Assembly (NCBI RefSeq): GCF_001027285.1
Contig: NZ_CP011509.1
Span: 7,340,501-7,404,500, forward strand
Length of the DNA stretch: 64,000 nucleotides
Direction of reading: 5' to 3'
DNA from: Archangium gephyra
GTDB taxonomy: Bacteria; Myxococcota; Myxococcia; Myxococcales; Myxococcaceae
This document shows, piece after piece, positions 1 to 13,300 of the stretch. Each line of letters begins with the position of its first letter. Positions within the stretch are counted from its first letter, which is position 1. The notes beneath the pieces were generated by a model that saw only the letters and a list, made by a program, of their open reading frames with translations, did not search any database and had not been told where the DNA came from. The position numbers and the translations under genes were made by a program.

Positions 1-510
1 CGGGCGCAGCTCTTCGTGAGCCTCCACTCGGACGCACGCGGGGAGGCGCGCTGGTGGCAGAGCTCGCTGGATCAGGTGTGCCTGAGGAACGACACGGCCC
101 CCGGGTACAGCGTGCTCTACGCGGACGACATCGCCGAGCCCCTGCTCTCCCAACGGCTCACCCTGGCCCGGGCGCTGGCCCGGCGCATGGGGGACGCGGG
201 CTTCCTGCCCTACAGCGGCGAGGACTACGTGGGCCTCTACGCCCCCGACTCCGAGCAGCCAGGGACCTTCGTGAGCCGGCACCTGCCAGGACAGCGCATC
301 TTCGTGCTGCGCAAGCCGCCCATGCCCTCGGTCATCATCGAGACGCACCACGCGCTGGACCTCGAGGAGGTGGCGCGCTGGCGCGAGGAGCGCACCCTGG
401 AGGCCTTCGCGGCGGCGGTGGCCCGGGGGCTGCTGGACGCCTTCGCCCCACCCCCGGGTGTCCCGCCCGCGGCCCAGGTCTCAACCCGTGCCACGCTCCC
501 CGTGCCCTGA
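1..510 (+). CDS. N-acetylmuramoyl-L-alanine amidase (3' part only)
   Basis: The reading frame is open from base 1 and ends with TGA at 508-510, so the 5' part lies outside the window. The visible 169 residues look like the C-terminal half of an amidase_3 family cell-wall hydrolase, which cuts the bond between N-acetylmuramic acid and L-alanine in peptidoglycan. LFVSLHSDA near the start corresponds to the block with a zinc-binding His, and [11 protein letters not shown] near residue 110 corresponds to the block with the catalytic Glu. The last 30 bases overlap tail-to-tail with the end of the NRPS gene on the other strand. Family assignment is by motif only; the zinc ligands further upstream are not visible. 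Confidence 0.72.
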   Translation, partial: RAQLFVSLHSDARGEARWWQSSLDQVCLRNDTAPGYSVLYADDIAEPLLSQRLTLARALARRMGDAGFLPYSGEDYVGLYAPDSEQPGTFVSRHLPGQRIFVLRKPPMPSVIIETHHALDLEEVARWREERTLEAFAAAVARGLLDAFAPPPGVPPAAQVSTRATLPVP

Positions 511-1340
511 CTCCGCCCGCTCCGCCTCCGCCAGCCAGCGCGTGAGCCGCTCCGCCAGCTCGTGCACGTGCGGCGCCCGGAGGATGCCGTGGTGGTCGCC
601 GGGAATGTCCTCCACGGTGAGCCCAGTGGCCGCGAGCCGCCCCCAGCCGTGCGTGGCGTCCACCTCGATGCCCTTCCGTGCGTCCCGCGCCCGGAGCAGC
701 AGCATCCGCCCCTCATGGGGCTCGGGGCTGTAGCCGGCCACCGCGCGCAGGTTCGCCCGGGCCACCTCCAGCAACACCCGCAGCTCCTCCAGGCCCGCCC
801 CAGGAGGCAGCAGCCCCGCCTCGTGCGCCCGCGTCCAGAGGGTGCGAAGCTGCTCCTCGGGCGACAGGCCCGCGAGGGACTCGGGGGTGAGGGACAGCTC
901 GCGCCCGGCACTCCGGGCCAGGTCCGCCGCGAAGCCCGCCAGCAACGTGGCCGGGTCCGGCTCCGGCGCCGGCTGCCCCGCGGGAGCGAAGCTGTCGAGC
1001 AGCACCAGCAGCGCCACCTCCTGCCCCTGGCGCCGCAGCTCCCTCGCCATCTCGTAGGCCACCGTGCCGCCCAGCGACCAACCACCGAGGAGGTACGGCC
1101 CCTCGGGCTGCACGGCGCGCACCTGCTCCAGGTACCGGCGGGCCATGTCCTCCACACGCGTGAGGGGGGCCTCGCTCCCATCCAGCCCCGTGGCCTGCAA
1201 CGCATGGAAGGGACGCCCGGTGCCCAGGTGCCTCGCGAGCTCCGCGTAGCACAGGACGTTGCCTCCCACCGGGTGCACCCAGAAGACCGGCGTGCCCGTG
1301 CCCTCGGGTTGCAGCGTCACCCGGTTGCCCTGGACGGAAG
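481..1340 (-). other. Type I thioesterase domain
   Basis: C-terminal alpha/beta hydrolase domain of the last NRPS. It begins near [10 protein letters not shown], has the nucleophile motif GGWSLGG near residue 6437, and the catalytic His in GDHHGIL near 6600. It releases the finished chain by hydrolysis or cyclisation; which one cannot be told from sequence. Confidence 0.9.
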
Positions 1341-4300
1341 CTGGAGTCCCCGCGCGCAGCCGGGCCGCGAGCGCCTCGATGGTGGGTCCCTCGAAGAGCG
1401 CCGCCAACGGCACGGTACGGCCCAGCCGCTCCCTCAGCCGCGCCACCAGCCGCACCGCCAGCAGCGACTGGCCGCCCAGCTCGAAGAAGCTGTCCGTCAC
1501 GCCCACCGCATGGACCCCGAGTACCTCTTCCCAGACGCGCGCCAGCTCCCGCTCGAGCTCATCCCTCGGCGGGACGGAGGCGCGGCCCTCCCGGTGTACT
1601 TCCCCGGGCGCGGGCAGGGCTCGCCCATCCACCTTGCCGCTCGACGTCAGCGGCAACGCGTCCAGCCAGACGAAGGCCGAGGGCACCATCGCCTCCGCCA
1701 ACCGCCGCCGCAGCCTCGCGCGGACCTCCCGCTCCTCGCGCGGCGTGCTCTCTGCTGGCACCACGTACGCCACCAGCCGCGTCTCGCCCGAGGGGCTCTT
1801 CCACGCCCTCACGTGCGCCTGCTTCGCGCCGGCCAGCTCCCTCAGCGCCGCCTCCACCTCTCCCGGCTCCACCCGGACGCCATTCACCTTCACCTGCGCG
1901 TCCACACGGCCCAGGAAGTCCAACCGCCCGTCCGCCCTCCACCTCACCACGTCCCCCGTGCGGTACAGGCGCTCGCCCGGCTCGCGGCCGAAGGGGTTGG
2001 GCACGAAGCGCTCCGCCGTCAGCTCCGGCCTCCCCACGTAGCCCCGCGCCAGCCCCGGCCCGCCCAGGTACAGCTCCCCCGCCACTCCCGGGGGCACCGG
2101 CCTCATCGCCCTGTCCAGCACGTACGCCTGCGTGTTGGCCAGCGGCCCTCCGATGGGCGGACGCGCCTCGCCCGGCTCGCACTCCTCCCACGTGGCGAGC
2201 ACCGATACCTCCGTGGGGCCATAGCCGTTGACGAGGCGCCGGCTCCTGCCCCACCGCTCCACCAGCTCGGCTGGGCAGGCCTCACCCGCCACCATCACCA
2301 CCCGCAGGTGCTCCAGCCCCTCATCCGGCAACAGCGCCAACACCGACGGCGGCAGCGTCAGCACTGTCACCCCACCCTCCACCAGCTCGCGCCGCAGCTC
2401 CTCCCCCAGCGGCACCCTCCCACCCGCTGGCACGTACAGCGCCGCGCCCACCGACACCGTCAGCAGGTACTCCCAGATGGACGCATCGAAGCCCAGCGAT
2501 GCCAACTGCATCACCCGGCTCTCCGCTCCCACCCCAAAGGCCCGCGCCTTCCCCGGGATGAGATCGCATGCGCCCTCGTGCGTCACCACCACTCCCTTGG
2601 GCCGCCCCGTGCTCCCCGAGGTGTAGAGGACATAGGCCGCGTTGCCGGCCCGCACGCCGCTCTCCAGCGGGCCCGCCTCCCCACCCACCTCCTCCAGCAC
2701 CACCACCGGGACTCCTTCCGGCAGCCGGCTCCTGTCCTCCAACCCACGCTTCGTCACCACCGCGCGCACGCCCGCGTCCCGGGCCATCCACTCCAGCCGC
2801 TCCGCGGGCAGCACCGCCTCCAGTGGCACGTACACGCCTCCCGCCAGCTGCACGCCCCAGAAGGCCACCACCGCCTCCACGCTCTTCTCCAACAACACCC
2901 CCACCCTCACCTCCGGCCCCACCCCCTCTCGCCTCAGCCGGTGCGCCAGCCCGCGGGCCCTCTGCTCCAGCTCCCGGTAGCTCAGCCTCTGCCCGCTGCC
3001 CTCCACCGCCAACGCCTCGGGCGTCCTGGCCGCCTGCAGCTCCAGCACCTGGCCCAGTCCCTCCTGCGCCCCCTCCACCCTCGGCCCCCGGCTCCACTCC
3101 TCCAGCACCCGGGCCCGCTCCTCTCCCACCAGCAGCTCCACGTCCACCACCCGCTGCTCCGGCGCCCGCACCACCTCCGACAGCAGCCTCTCCAGGTGCC
3201 TCGCCAGGCGGTGGAGCGTCTCCGGCTCGAAGAGCGAGGTGTCATAGGAGAACGCGCCCCGCAGCCCCTCCGGCGTCGGTGTGAGGCCCAACGTCAGATC
3301 GAGCTTCGCCGCGGGGCCCTCTCGTTCCACCGGCGACAGCTTCAGCTCCCGCAGCGAGACCCCGTGGCCCGGCGTGTTCTGGAGTACGAACATCACCTGG
3401 AAGAGGGGCGAATGCCGCAGCTCCCGCTCCGGTTTCAGCTCCTCCACCAGCTTCTCGAAGGGCACGTCCTGGTGTGCGTACGCCCCCAGCGCCACCTCGC
3501 GCACCCGTCCCAGCAGCTCCCGGAACGAGGGCGCCCCGCTCACGTCCGTGCGCAGCACCAGCGTGTTGACGAAGAGGCCGATCAGCCCCTCCACCTCCAC
3601 CCTCGTGCGCCCCGCCACCGGCGTGCCCACCACCACGTCCTCCTGCCCGCTCCAACGCGCCAGCAGCGCCTGGAAGCCCGCCAGCAGCACCATGAACAGG
3701 CTGCACCCCTCGCGCTGCGCCAGCGCCTCCAGCGCCTCGCTCAGTTCGCGCGACAGCACCACCGGCACCTGGCCCGCACGCCGGGACCTCTGCGCCGGAC
3801 GCGGCCTGTCCAACGGCAGGTCCAACACCGGCGGACTGCCCGCCAGCCGCCGCTTCCAATACGCGAGCTGCTCCTCCAGCACCTCACCCTTCAGCCACTC
3901 CCTCTGCCAGCGCGCATGGTCCGAGTACCGCAGCGGTAGCTCCGGCAACGGGCTCGGCTCCCCACGGCAGAAGGCGTCGTACAGCGCCGCCAGCTCCCGG
4001 AAGAGGATGCCCGCCGACCAGCCGTCGAAGACGATGTGGTGCACCGTCAGCAGCAACACGTGCTCCCGCTCCCCCAGCCGCAGCAGCGTCGCGCGCAGCA
4101 GCGGCCCCCGCGACAGCTCGAAGGGCCGGTGCGACTCCTCCGAGGCGAGCCGCTCCACCGCCTCGCTCCGCGGCCCGACGTCCAGTGCCGACAGGTCCAT
4201 GGGCTCCAGCGGCAGCCGCAAGGGCCCGGAGAAGCGCAGCACCGGCTCGCCACCCCGGCTCTCGATGATGGCCTGGAGCACCTCGTGCCGGCGCACCACC

Positions 4301-7300
4301 TCCTCCAGCGCGCGCTCCAGCGCCGCCGTGTCGAGTGGGCCCTCCAACCGCAGCGCGACGGGAATGTTGTACGCCGTATTCCCTGGCTGGAACTGCTCCA
4401 GGAACCACAGCCGTTGCTGGGCGAAGCTGAGCGGCGGCGGCCCGTCCGTGTCCAGTGCCCGCACCAGCGGCACCACCGCGGACGCCGCCCCACCCACCGC
4501 GGTGATGTACGCGGCCAGGGCCTCGAGTGTCGGTGCATCGAAGACGGCCTGCAGCGGCACCTCCACCCCGAGCTCCTTGCGCACCCGCGACACGAGCTGC
4601 GTGGCCAGCAGCGAGTGCCCGCCCAAGTCGAAGAAGCTGTCCGTCACTCCCACCGGATGGACCCCGAGCAATTCCTCCCAGAGGTGCGCCAGCTCGCGCT
4701 CCAGCTCATTCCTCGGCGCGACGGAATGCCTGCCCTCGGGGCGGACCTCCTCCGGTGCGGGCAGCGCTCGCCCATCCACCTTGCCGCTCGGCGTCAGCGG
4801 CAGGGCCTCCAGCCAGACGAAGGCCGAGGGCACCATGACCTCCGCCAGCCGCTGGCGCAGCAGCGCGCGGACGTCCCGCTCCTCGCGCGGCGTGGCCTCT
4901 CCCGGCACCACGTACGCCACCAGCCGCGACTCACCCGAGGGACCCTTCCACGCCTTCACGTGCGCCTGCCGTGCTCCGGCCAGCTCCCGCAGCGCGGCCT
5001 CCACTTCGCCCGGCTCGATCCGGACGCCGTTCACCTTCACCTGCGCGTCCACGCGCCCCAGGAAGTCCAGCCGCCCGTCCGCCCTCCACCTCACCACGTC
5101 TCCCGTGCGGTACAGCCGCGCTCCCGGCTCGCCACTGAGCGCATCCGGCACGAAGCGCTCCGCCGTCAGCTCCGGCCTCCCCACGTAGCCGCGCGCCAGG
5201 CCCGGCCCGCCCAGGTACAGCTCTCCCGCCACCCCCGTCGGCACCGGCCTCATCGCCCCATCCAGCACGTAGGCCCGCACGTTGCCCAGCGGCCCGCCAA
5301 TGCCCGGACGGCCCCCGCCCGGCTCGCACTCCTCCCACGTGACGCACACCGACGCCTCCGTGGGCCCGTAGCCGTTGACGAAGCGCCGCCCCGGAGCCCA
5401 CCGCTCCACCAGCTCGGCCGGACAGGCCTCGCCCACGGACATCACCACCCGCAGGTGCTCCAGCCCCTCGTCCGGCAACAGCGCCAGCACCGACGGCGGC
5501 AACGTCACCACCGTCACCCCGCCCTCCTCCAGTTCGCGCCGCAACTCCTCCCCCAGCGGCACCCTCCCGCCCGCCGGCATGTACAGCGCCGCGCCCACCG
5601 CCATCGCCATCAGGTACTCCCAGATGGAGGCATCGAAGCCCAGCGACGCCAGCTGCATCACCCGGCCCTCCGCTCCCACCCCGAAGGCTCGCAGCTTGCC
5701 GTGCACCAGATCGCACGCGCCCTCGTGCGTCACCACCACGCCCTTGGGCCGCCCCGTGCTCCCCGAGGTGTAGAGGATGTAGCAGGCATTGCCCGGCTGG
5801 ACTCCCGCCTCCAGCGCGCCCGACGCCTCCTCCAGCTCCTCCAGCCGCACCACGGATACGCCCTCGGGCAGCTGGCACCGCGCCTCCAGTCCCCGCAGCG
5901 TCACCACCGCGCGCACGCCCGCGTCCCGGGCCATCCACTCCAGACGCTCCGCGGGCAGCACCGCCTCCAGTGGCACGTACACGCCTCCCGCAAGCTGCAC
6001 GCCCCAGAAGGCCACCACCGCCTCCACGCTCTTCTCCAACAGCACCCCCACCCTCGCCTCCGGCCCCACTCCCTCTCGCCTCAGCCGGTGCGCCAGACTC
6101 CGGGCCCTTTCCTCCAACTCCCGGTAGCTCAGCCTCCGCCCGCTGCCCTCCACCGCCAACGCCTCGGGCGTCCTGGCCGCCTGCAGCTCCAGCACCTGGC
6201 CCAGTCCCTCCTGCGCCCCCTCCACCCTCGGCCCCTGGCTCCACTCCTCCAGCACCCGGGCCCGCTCCTCTCCCACCAGCAGCTCCACGTCCATCACCCG
6301 CTGCTCCGGCGCCCTCGCCACCACCGACAGCAGCCTCTCCAGGTGCCTCGCCAGGCGGTGGAGCGTCTCCGGCTCGAAGAGCGCCGCGTCGTACAAGAAA
6401 AGGCCCCGCAGCCCCTCCGGCGTCCGCGTGAAGCCCAACGTCAGATCGAGCTTCGCCTCCAGGCCCTCCTGCTCCACCGTCGACAGCTTCAGCTCCGGCA
6501 GCGACACCTCGCGCGCCGGGAGGTTCTCCATGACGAACAGCACCTGGAAGAGCGGCGAGTGCCCCGACTCCCGCTCCGGCTTCAGCTCCTCCACCAGCTT
6601 CTCGAAGGGCACGTCCTGGTGCGCGTACGCCCCCAGCGCCACCTCGCGCACCCGGGCCAGCAGCTCCCGGAACGAGGGCGCCCCGCTCACGTCCGTGCGC
6701 AATACCAGCGTGTTGACGAAGAGGCCGATCAGCCCCTCCACCTCCACCCGTGTGCGCCCCGCTACCGGCGTGCCCACCACCACGTCCTCCTGCCCACTCC
6801 AGCGCGCCAGCAGCGCCTGGAAGCCCGCCAGCAGCACCATGAACAGGCTGCACCCCTCGCGCTGCGCCAGCGCCTCCAGCGCCTCGCTCAATTCGCGCGA
6901 CAGCACCACCGGCACCCGGCCCGCACGCGGGGACCTCTGCGCCGGACGCGGCTTGTCCAACGGCAGGTCCAACACCGGCGGACTGCCCCCCAGCCGCTGC
7001 CTCCAGTACGCGAGCTGCGCCTCCAGCACCTCGCCCTTCAGCCACCCCCGCTGCCACCTCGCGTAGTCCGAGTAGCGCAGCGGTAGCTCCGGCAACGGGC
7101 TCGGCTCCCCACGGCGGAAGGCTTCGTACAGCGCCGCCAGCTCCCGGAAGAGGATGCCCGCCGACCAGCCGTCGAAGACGATGTGGTGCACCGTCAGCAG
7201 CAGCACGTGCTCCCGCTCCCCCAACCGCACCAGCGTCGCACGCAGCAGCGGCGCCCGCGACAGCTCGAAGGGCCGGGACGACTCCTCCGAGGCGTACCAC

Positions 7301-10300
7301 TCCACCGCCCCGCGCCTCTGCTCCGCGTCCATCTCCGACAGGTCCACGGGCTGCAACGGCAGCCGCGGCGCCTCGGCGAGGTGCATCACCGGCTCGCCCT
7401 CATGGCTCTTGAAGGAGGCCCGGAGCACCTCGTGCCGGCGCACCACCTCCTCCAGCGCGCGCTCCAGCGCCTCCCGCTCCAACCGGCCCTCCAGCCGCAG
7501 CGCATAGGGAATGTTGTACGCCGTGCTCTCCGACTGGAGCTGATCCATGAACCACAGCCGCTGCTGGGCGAAGCTGAGCGGCGGCGGCTCGTCCATGTCC
7601 ACCGCCCGGACCAGGGACGCCGCCGCGGCCGACGCCCCACCCACCGCGGTGATGCGCGCGGCCAGGGCCCCGAGCGTCGGCGCATCGAAGAGGGCCCGCA
7701 ACGGCACCTCCACCCCGAGCTCCTTGCGCACCCGCGACACGAGCTGCGTGGCCAGCAGCGAGTGCCCGCCCAGATCGAAGAAGCCGTCGTGCATGCCCAC
7801 CCGCTCCACCCGGAGCAGCTCGCGCCAGATCCGCGCCAGGGTGGGCGCCACCGGGCCCTCGGGCTCCACGTACCCGAGCCGCGCCGGGTGCGCGGGAAGC
7901 AGCGGCGGAGGTGGCATGGGGCGCGCCCCGGTGCCCTCTCCCAACAGGCGCGGAAGCGGCTGATCCGGCTCCATCGCCACCGCGCCGAGCAACGTCTCCA
8001 GCTCCGTCATCCACCGCGCCGCCGTGCCCTCGTCGAAGAGCCGGGCGTTGTAGAGGAGCTGCCCTCGCACTCCTCCCGCTCCCTCCTCCAGGGACAGCGA
8101 GAGATCGAACTTCGAGCTGCCCGTCACCGTCTCGAGGCCGGTGAGTGTAAGGCCTGGCAGCTCCAGGGGCGCGCGGGGCAGGTTCTGCAACGAGAACATC
8201 ACCTGGAAGAGCGGTGTGTACCGCACGTCCCGCACCGGCTTCAGCTCCTCCACCAGCTTCTCGAAGGGCACATCCTGGTGCGCGTACGCCCCCAGCGCCA
8301 CCTCGCGCACCCGTCCCAGCAGCTCCCGGAACGAGGGCGCCCCGCTCACGTCCGTGCGCAGCACCAGCGTGTTGACGAAGAAGCCGATCAGCCCCTCCAC
8401 CTCCGCCCGCGTGCGCCCCGCCACCGGCGTGCCCACCACCACGTCCTCCTGCCCGCTCCAGTGCGCCAGCACCGCCTGGAAGCCCGCCAGCAGCACCATG
8501 AACAGGCTGCTCCCCTCGCGCCGCCCCAGGGCCTCGAGCCGCGCCAACCGCTCCCCCGACAGGGAGAACGGCCTCGTGCCCGCGTGGAACTCCGGCTCCT
8601 CGGCGCGCGGCCTGTCCAGCGGCAGGTTCAACACCGGCGGACTGCCCGCCAGCCGCTGCCTCCAGTACGCGAGTTGCTCCTCCAGCACCTCGCCCTTCAG
8701 CCACTCGCGCTGCCACTTCGCGTAGTCCGAGTACTGCAGCGGCAGCTCCTCCAACGGGCCCGGCTCCCCGCGAGTGAAGGCCGCGTACAGCACCGCCAGC
8801 TCCCGCAGGAAGATGCCCGTGGACCAGCCGTCCGTGACGATGTGGTGCACCGTGAGCAGCAGCACATGCTCGCTGTCTCCCAGGCGCAGCAGCACCGTCC
8901 TCAACAGCGGCCCCTCCGCGAGCGCGAAGGGCTTCCGTGCTTCCAGCTCCGCGAGCCGGAGCACTTCGGCCTCCCGCTCGTCCACCCCGAGCCCCGAGAG
9001 CTCCACCCGCCCGAGCGGCACCTTCATCCGCTCCGCGACGCGAGCCACCGGCATGCCCTCGTGCTCACCGAACACCGTGCGCAGCACCTCGTGGCGCTGG
9101 ACGATCGTCTCCAGCGCCCGCTCCAGGGCCGCGAGCTCCAGGGTGCCCGTCAGCCGGACGCCATAGGGGATGGTGTAGGCCACGCTTCCGGGCCGCAGCC
9201 GCTCCAGGAACCACAGCCGCTGCTGCGCGAAGCTGAGCGCTACCTCCTTCGGGCCCCGGTGCGCCACCAGCGGCGGCGGTACGGCCGCGCTCGCGGCCAT
9301 GCGCGGCACCTCCTCCACCCGGCGGGCGAGCGCCTCCAGCGTGGGCGACTCGAAAACAGCACGCAGCGGCAGCTCCACTCCGAAGGTGACTCGCACCCGC
9401 GACACCAGTTGCGTGGCCAGCAGCGAGTGCCCACCCAGCTCGAAGAAGGAGTCCGTGACGCCCACGCGCTCCACGCCCAGCGTGCGCGACCACAGCTCCG
9501 CCAGCTTCCGCTCCGTGTCCGTGCGCGGCGCGGTGAAGCCCACCGTCCCCTGGAGGGCTCCCGGCAGCGGGAGCGCCTTGCGGTCCACCTTGCCGCTCGG
9601 CGTGAGCGGGAAGGCGGGGAGCTCGACGATGGCCGCGGGGATCATGGGCTCCGGCAGGCGCTGGCGCAGACGGGCTCGCAGCTCGGAGAGATCCAACCCG
9701 GGAACCGTGGCACCCTCACCCCGTCCCTCTCCCGGAGGGCGAGGGGAAGTGGGCACGACGTAGGCCACGAGGCGCTGGTCTCCCGGTCCGTACTCGCGTA
9801 CGGCGGCCACGGCTTCACGCACCTCGGGTTGCTCGCGCAGGGCCACTTCCACCTCACCCAGCTCGATGCGATGGCCTCGCAGCTTCACCTGGAAGTCCAC
9901 TCGCCCGAGGAACTCCACCGTTCCGTTCGACAGCCAGCGGGCTCGATCTCCCGTCCGGTAGAGCCTCGCCCCCGGCTCCCCGCTGAAAGCGTCTGGGACG
10001 AAGCGCTCGGCCGTCGCCTCCGGCCGCCCGAGGTACCCTCGCGCCAGTCCCGCTCCGCCGATGAAGAGCTCTCCCGGGACTCCCACGCCCACCGGTTGAC
10101 CGTCGCGGTCCAGCACGTACAGCCGCACGTTCTCGATGGGCCGGCCGAGCACGGGACGTCCGTACTCCTCCGTCACCGGGCACACCGTCGCGTCCACCGT
10201 GCACTCGGTGGGGCCGTACACGTTGAACGTCCGCACCGTGCGCGAGGCCGCCAGCCGCCGCCACAGCGTCTCGGAGATGGCCTCGCCACCCACCAGCAGG

Positions 10301-13300
10301 GTGATGGGACGCGAGGCTTTCTCCAACCAGCCCGTCTCCAGCAACAACTGGAGCTGAGAGGGCGTGCAGTCGAAGACGTCCACCTCCTGCCGCTCCAGGT
10401 AGCCGCGCAGCTCCTCACCGTCGAAGCGCACGGGCTCCGGCGTCAGGTCCAGCATATGCCCGCGCAGCACCTGGAAGAGCTGCTTCACCGACGTGTCGAA
10501 AGACACCGAGCCATTCACGCTCACCCGCTGCCCCGGCCCCAGCGGCGCGTATACCGCCCGGTGCAGCGCCTCGATGAGGTTGGCCACCGCGCCCTGGCGC
10601 ACCATCACCGCCTTCGGCCGGCCCGTGCTGCCCGAAGTGTAGATGGCGTACGCCAGGTGCTCCGGCCCCGCGCCTCCGGGCACCGGCGTCTCCGGCTCCG
10701 CGCGCAGCGCCTCCCGCTCCGCGTCCAGCCGCAACAGCACCTGCCCGGGCCCCACGAGCCCCCCGGCCGCCTCGCCCGCCGTCACCACCACCCCGGCCCC
10801 CGAGTCCTCCAACATGTAGCGCAACCGCTCGGGCGGATAGGCCGGATCCAGCGGGACGTACGCGCCGCCGGCCTTCAGGATGCCCCACAGGCCCACCACC
10901 AGCTCCACCGAGCGCTCCACGCACAGGCCCACCCGCACGTCCGGGCCCACGCCCATCCGCCGCAGCCGGTGCGCCACCTGGTTGGCCCGCGCGTCCAGCT
11001 CGCGGAAGGTGAGCCGCGCCGGCCCCATCCCCACCGCCACCGCCTCCGGCGTGCGCGCCACCTGCGCCTCCAGCAGCGCCGTCAGCCCGGAGGATCCCTC
11101 GCGCGCTACCGCCGTGGCGTTCCACTCGCGGAGCACCCGCTGGCGCTCCTCCTCACCCAGCGGGGACAGCTCCTCCACCGGGCGCTCCGCCGACTCCACC
11201 AGCTGCCCCAGCAGGCGCTGGAAATGCTCCAGCAGCCGCTGCGCGTCCGCCCCGTCGATGCGGCTCTCGTCATGGTAGAGGTGCAGCTCCAACCCCTGGT
11301 GGGGATTCGCGATCAGCACCAGCGGGAAGCTGTCGAGCTCGAAGCTGCGCAGATCCCGGACCTCCAGCCCCGTCTCCTTTCCGAGCCCGCCCTCCAGCGC
11401 CTCGTCCACCCGCAGGTTCTCCACCACCACCAGCGACTCGAAGAGCGGCGTCCCGGACGGCACCTCGCTCCAGCGCCGCACCTCCACCAGCGGGCTGTAG
11501 TCGTGCTGACGCATCTCCAGCAGCCAGCCCTGCAGCTCCCGCAGCCACTCGCCCACGGGCTTCCCACGGACAACACGCGCGCGCACCGGCAGCGTGTTGA
11601 TGAACATCCCGATCGTCTCCTCCACCCCCGGCAGCGTCGCCGGACGGCCGGAGACGGTGTTGCCGAACACCACGTCGTCCTCGCCCGCGTGGTGGCGCAG
11701 CAGGAGCGCCCAGACGCCCATGAGGCAGGTGCTCAGGGTGACCTTCTGGCGGCGCGAGAACTCCTGGAGCGCGGCGATCTGCCCGGACGTCAGACGCGCC
11801 TTCCGCTCCCGGCGCACGGGGACTCCGCCCGGCACGGGGCCGCGATCCACGCTCACCTGCGTGGGCGACGTGAAGCCCGCGAGCGACTCACGCCAGAACT
11901 CCCGGGCGGCGTCCAGCTCCTGACCCTGCAACCAGGCGATGAAGTCGCGATACGCGGGCGCCTCGGGCCAGCTCCGCGTTCCACCGAGCGCCAGCGACCC
12001 GTAGCGGGTGAATACCTCGCCCAGCAGCAGGGGCATGGACCAGCCATCCAGCACCAGGTGCGAGTAGCTGAAGACGATCCTCCAGGCCCGCTCGCCGACT
12101 CGCAGCAGGGCGAGCCGCAGCAGGGGGGCCCGCTCCAGCTCGAAGCCCTGACGCCGATCCTCGGCGATCCATGCGGCGAACCGCGCCTCGAACTCCGAGG
12201 ACGGTACCTCGCGCCAGTCCTCCGAGTGGATGGGCAGTTGCGCATGCCTCATCACCACCTGCAGCGGCTCCTCCAGGCCCTCCCAGAGGAAGCCCGTGCG
12301 CAGGCTGGTGTGGCGATCCACCGTCTCCTGCCACGCGCGCGCCACCGCCGTGACGTCCAGCGGGCCCTCCAGCTCCCAGGAGAGCTGGTTGAGGTACATG
12401 TCCGCGCTGGACGCGTGGAGCACGTGGAAGAGCAGCCCCTTCTGCAACGGGGAGAGGGGGTACAGATCCTCGATGTTCCGGCGGCGTGAGGCATCGCCCC
12501 GCGCCACCCGCTCCACCAGCGCATCCAGTTCCTGCTGGCCGAGCTTCACGAGCGGGAAGTCGGACGGAGTGAAATGGTCCCTGCCCTCCGAGGCACGCGC
12601 TCGCGCCACCGGCTCCAGGGACTGGCTGGACGCCGCTCCCGCCACCGCGGCGAGTCGGGCGATCGTCGGCTGGGAGAAGAGCTGCTTCGCGGTGATGTGG
12701 ACTCCCGCCTGCGCCGCCCGGGAGATGATCCGGATGGCGAGGATGGAGTCGCCGCCCAGCTCGAAGAAGTCATCGTGGATGCCCACCCGCTCGTGCCCGA
12801 GCACCTGCTCCCAGGCCTCCGCCAGCACGCGCTCCTCCGGCGTGCGCGGCGGTTCGTGGGTGGTGGGCTTCTCCCTCGCCTGCTCCGGCGCGGGTAGTGC
12901 CTTGCGATCCACCTTGCCACTCGTGGTGCGCGGCAGTGCATTGAGTGGCACGAAGACCGCGGGCACCATGTACTCGGGGATGCGCTGACCCAGGAAGGCG
13001 CGCAGATGGGAGGGATCCAACCCGGGAGCCGTGGCACCCTCACCCCGTCCCTCTCCCGGAGGGCGAGGGGATGTGGGCACGACGTAGGCCACGAGCCACG
13101 GATCTCCTCCGGCACGCTTGCGGAGGACGACCACTGCCTCGGCCACCGAAGGTTCCTCGCCCAGGGCCGCTTCGATCTCCCCCAGCTCGATGCGGAACCC
13201 GCGCAGCTTCACCTGCTCGTCGGCACGCCCGAGGAACTCGAGCTGCCCGTCCGGCAGCCACCGGACGACGTCTCCCGTCCGGTACAGGCGCGCACCGGGA

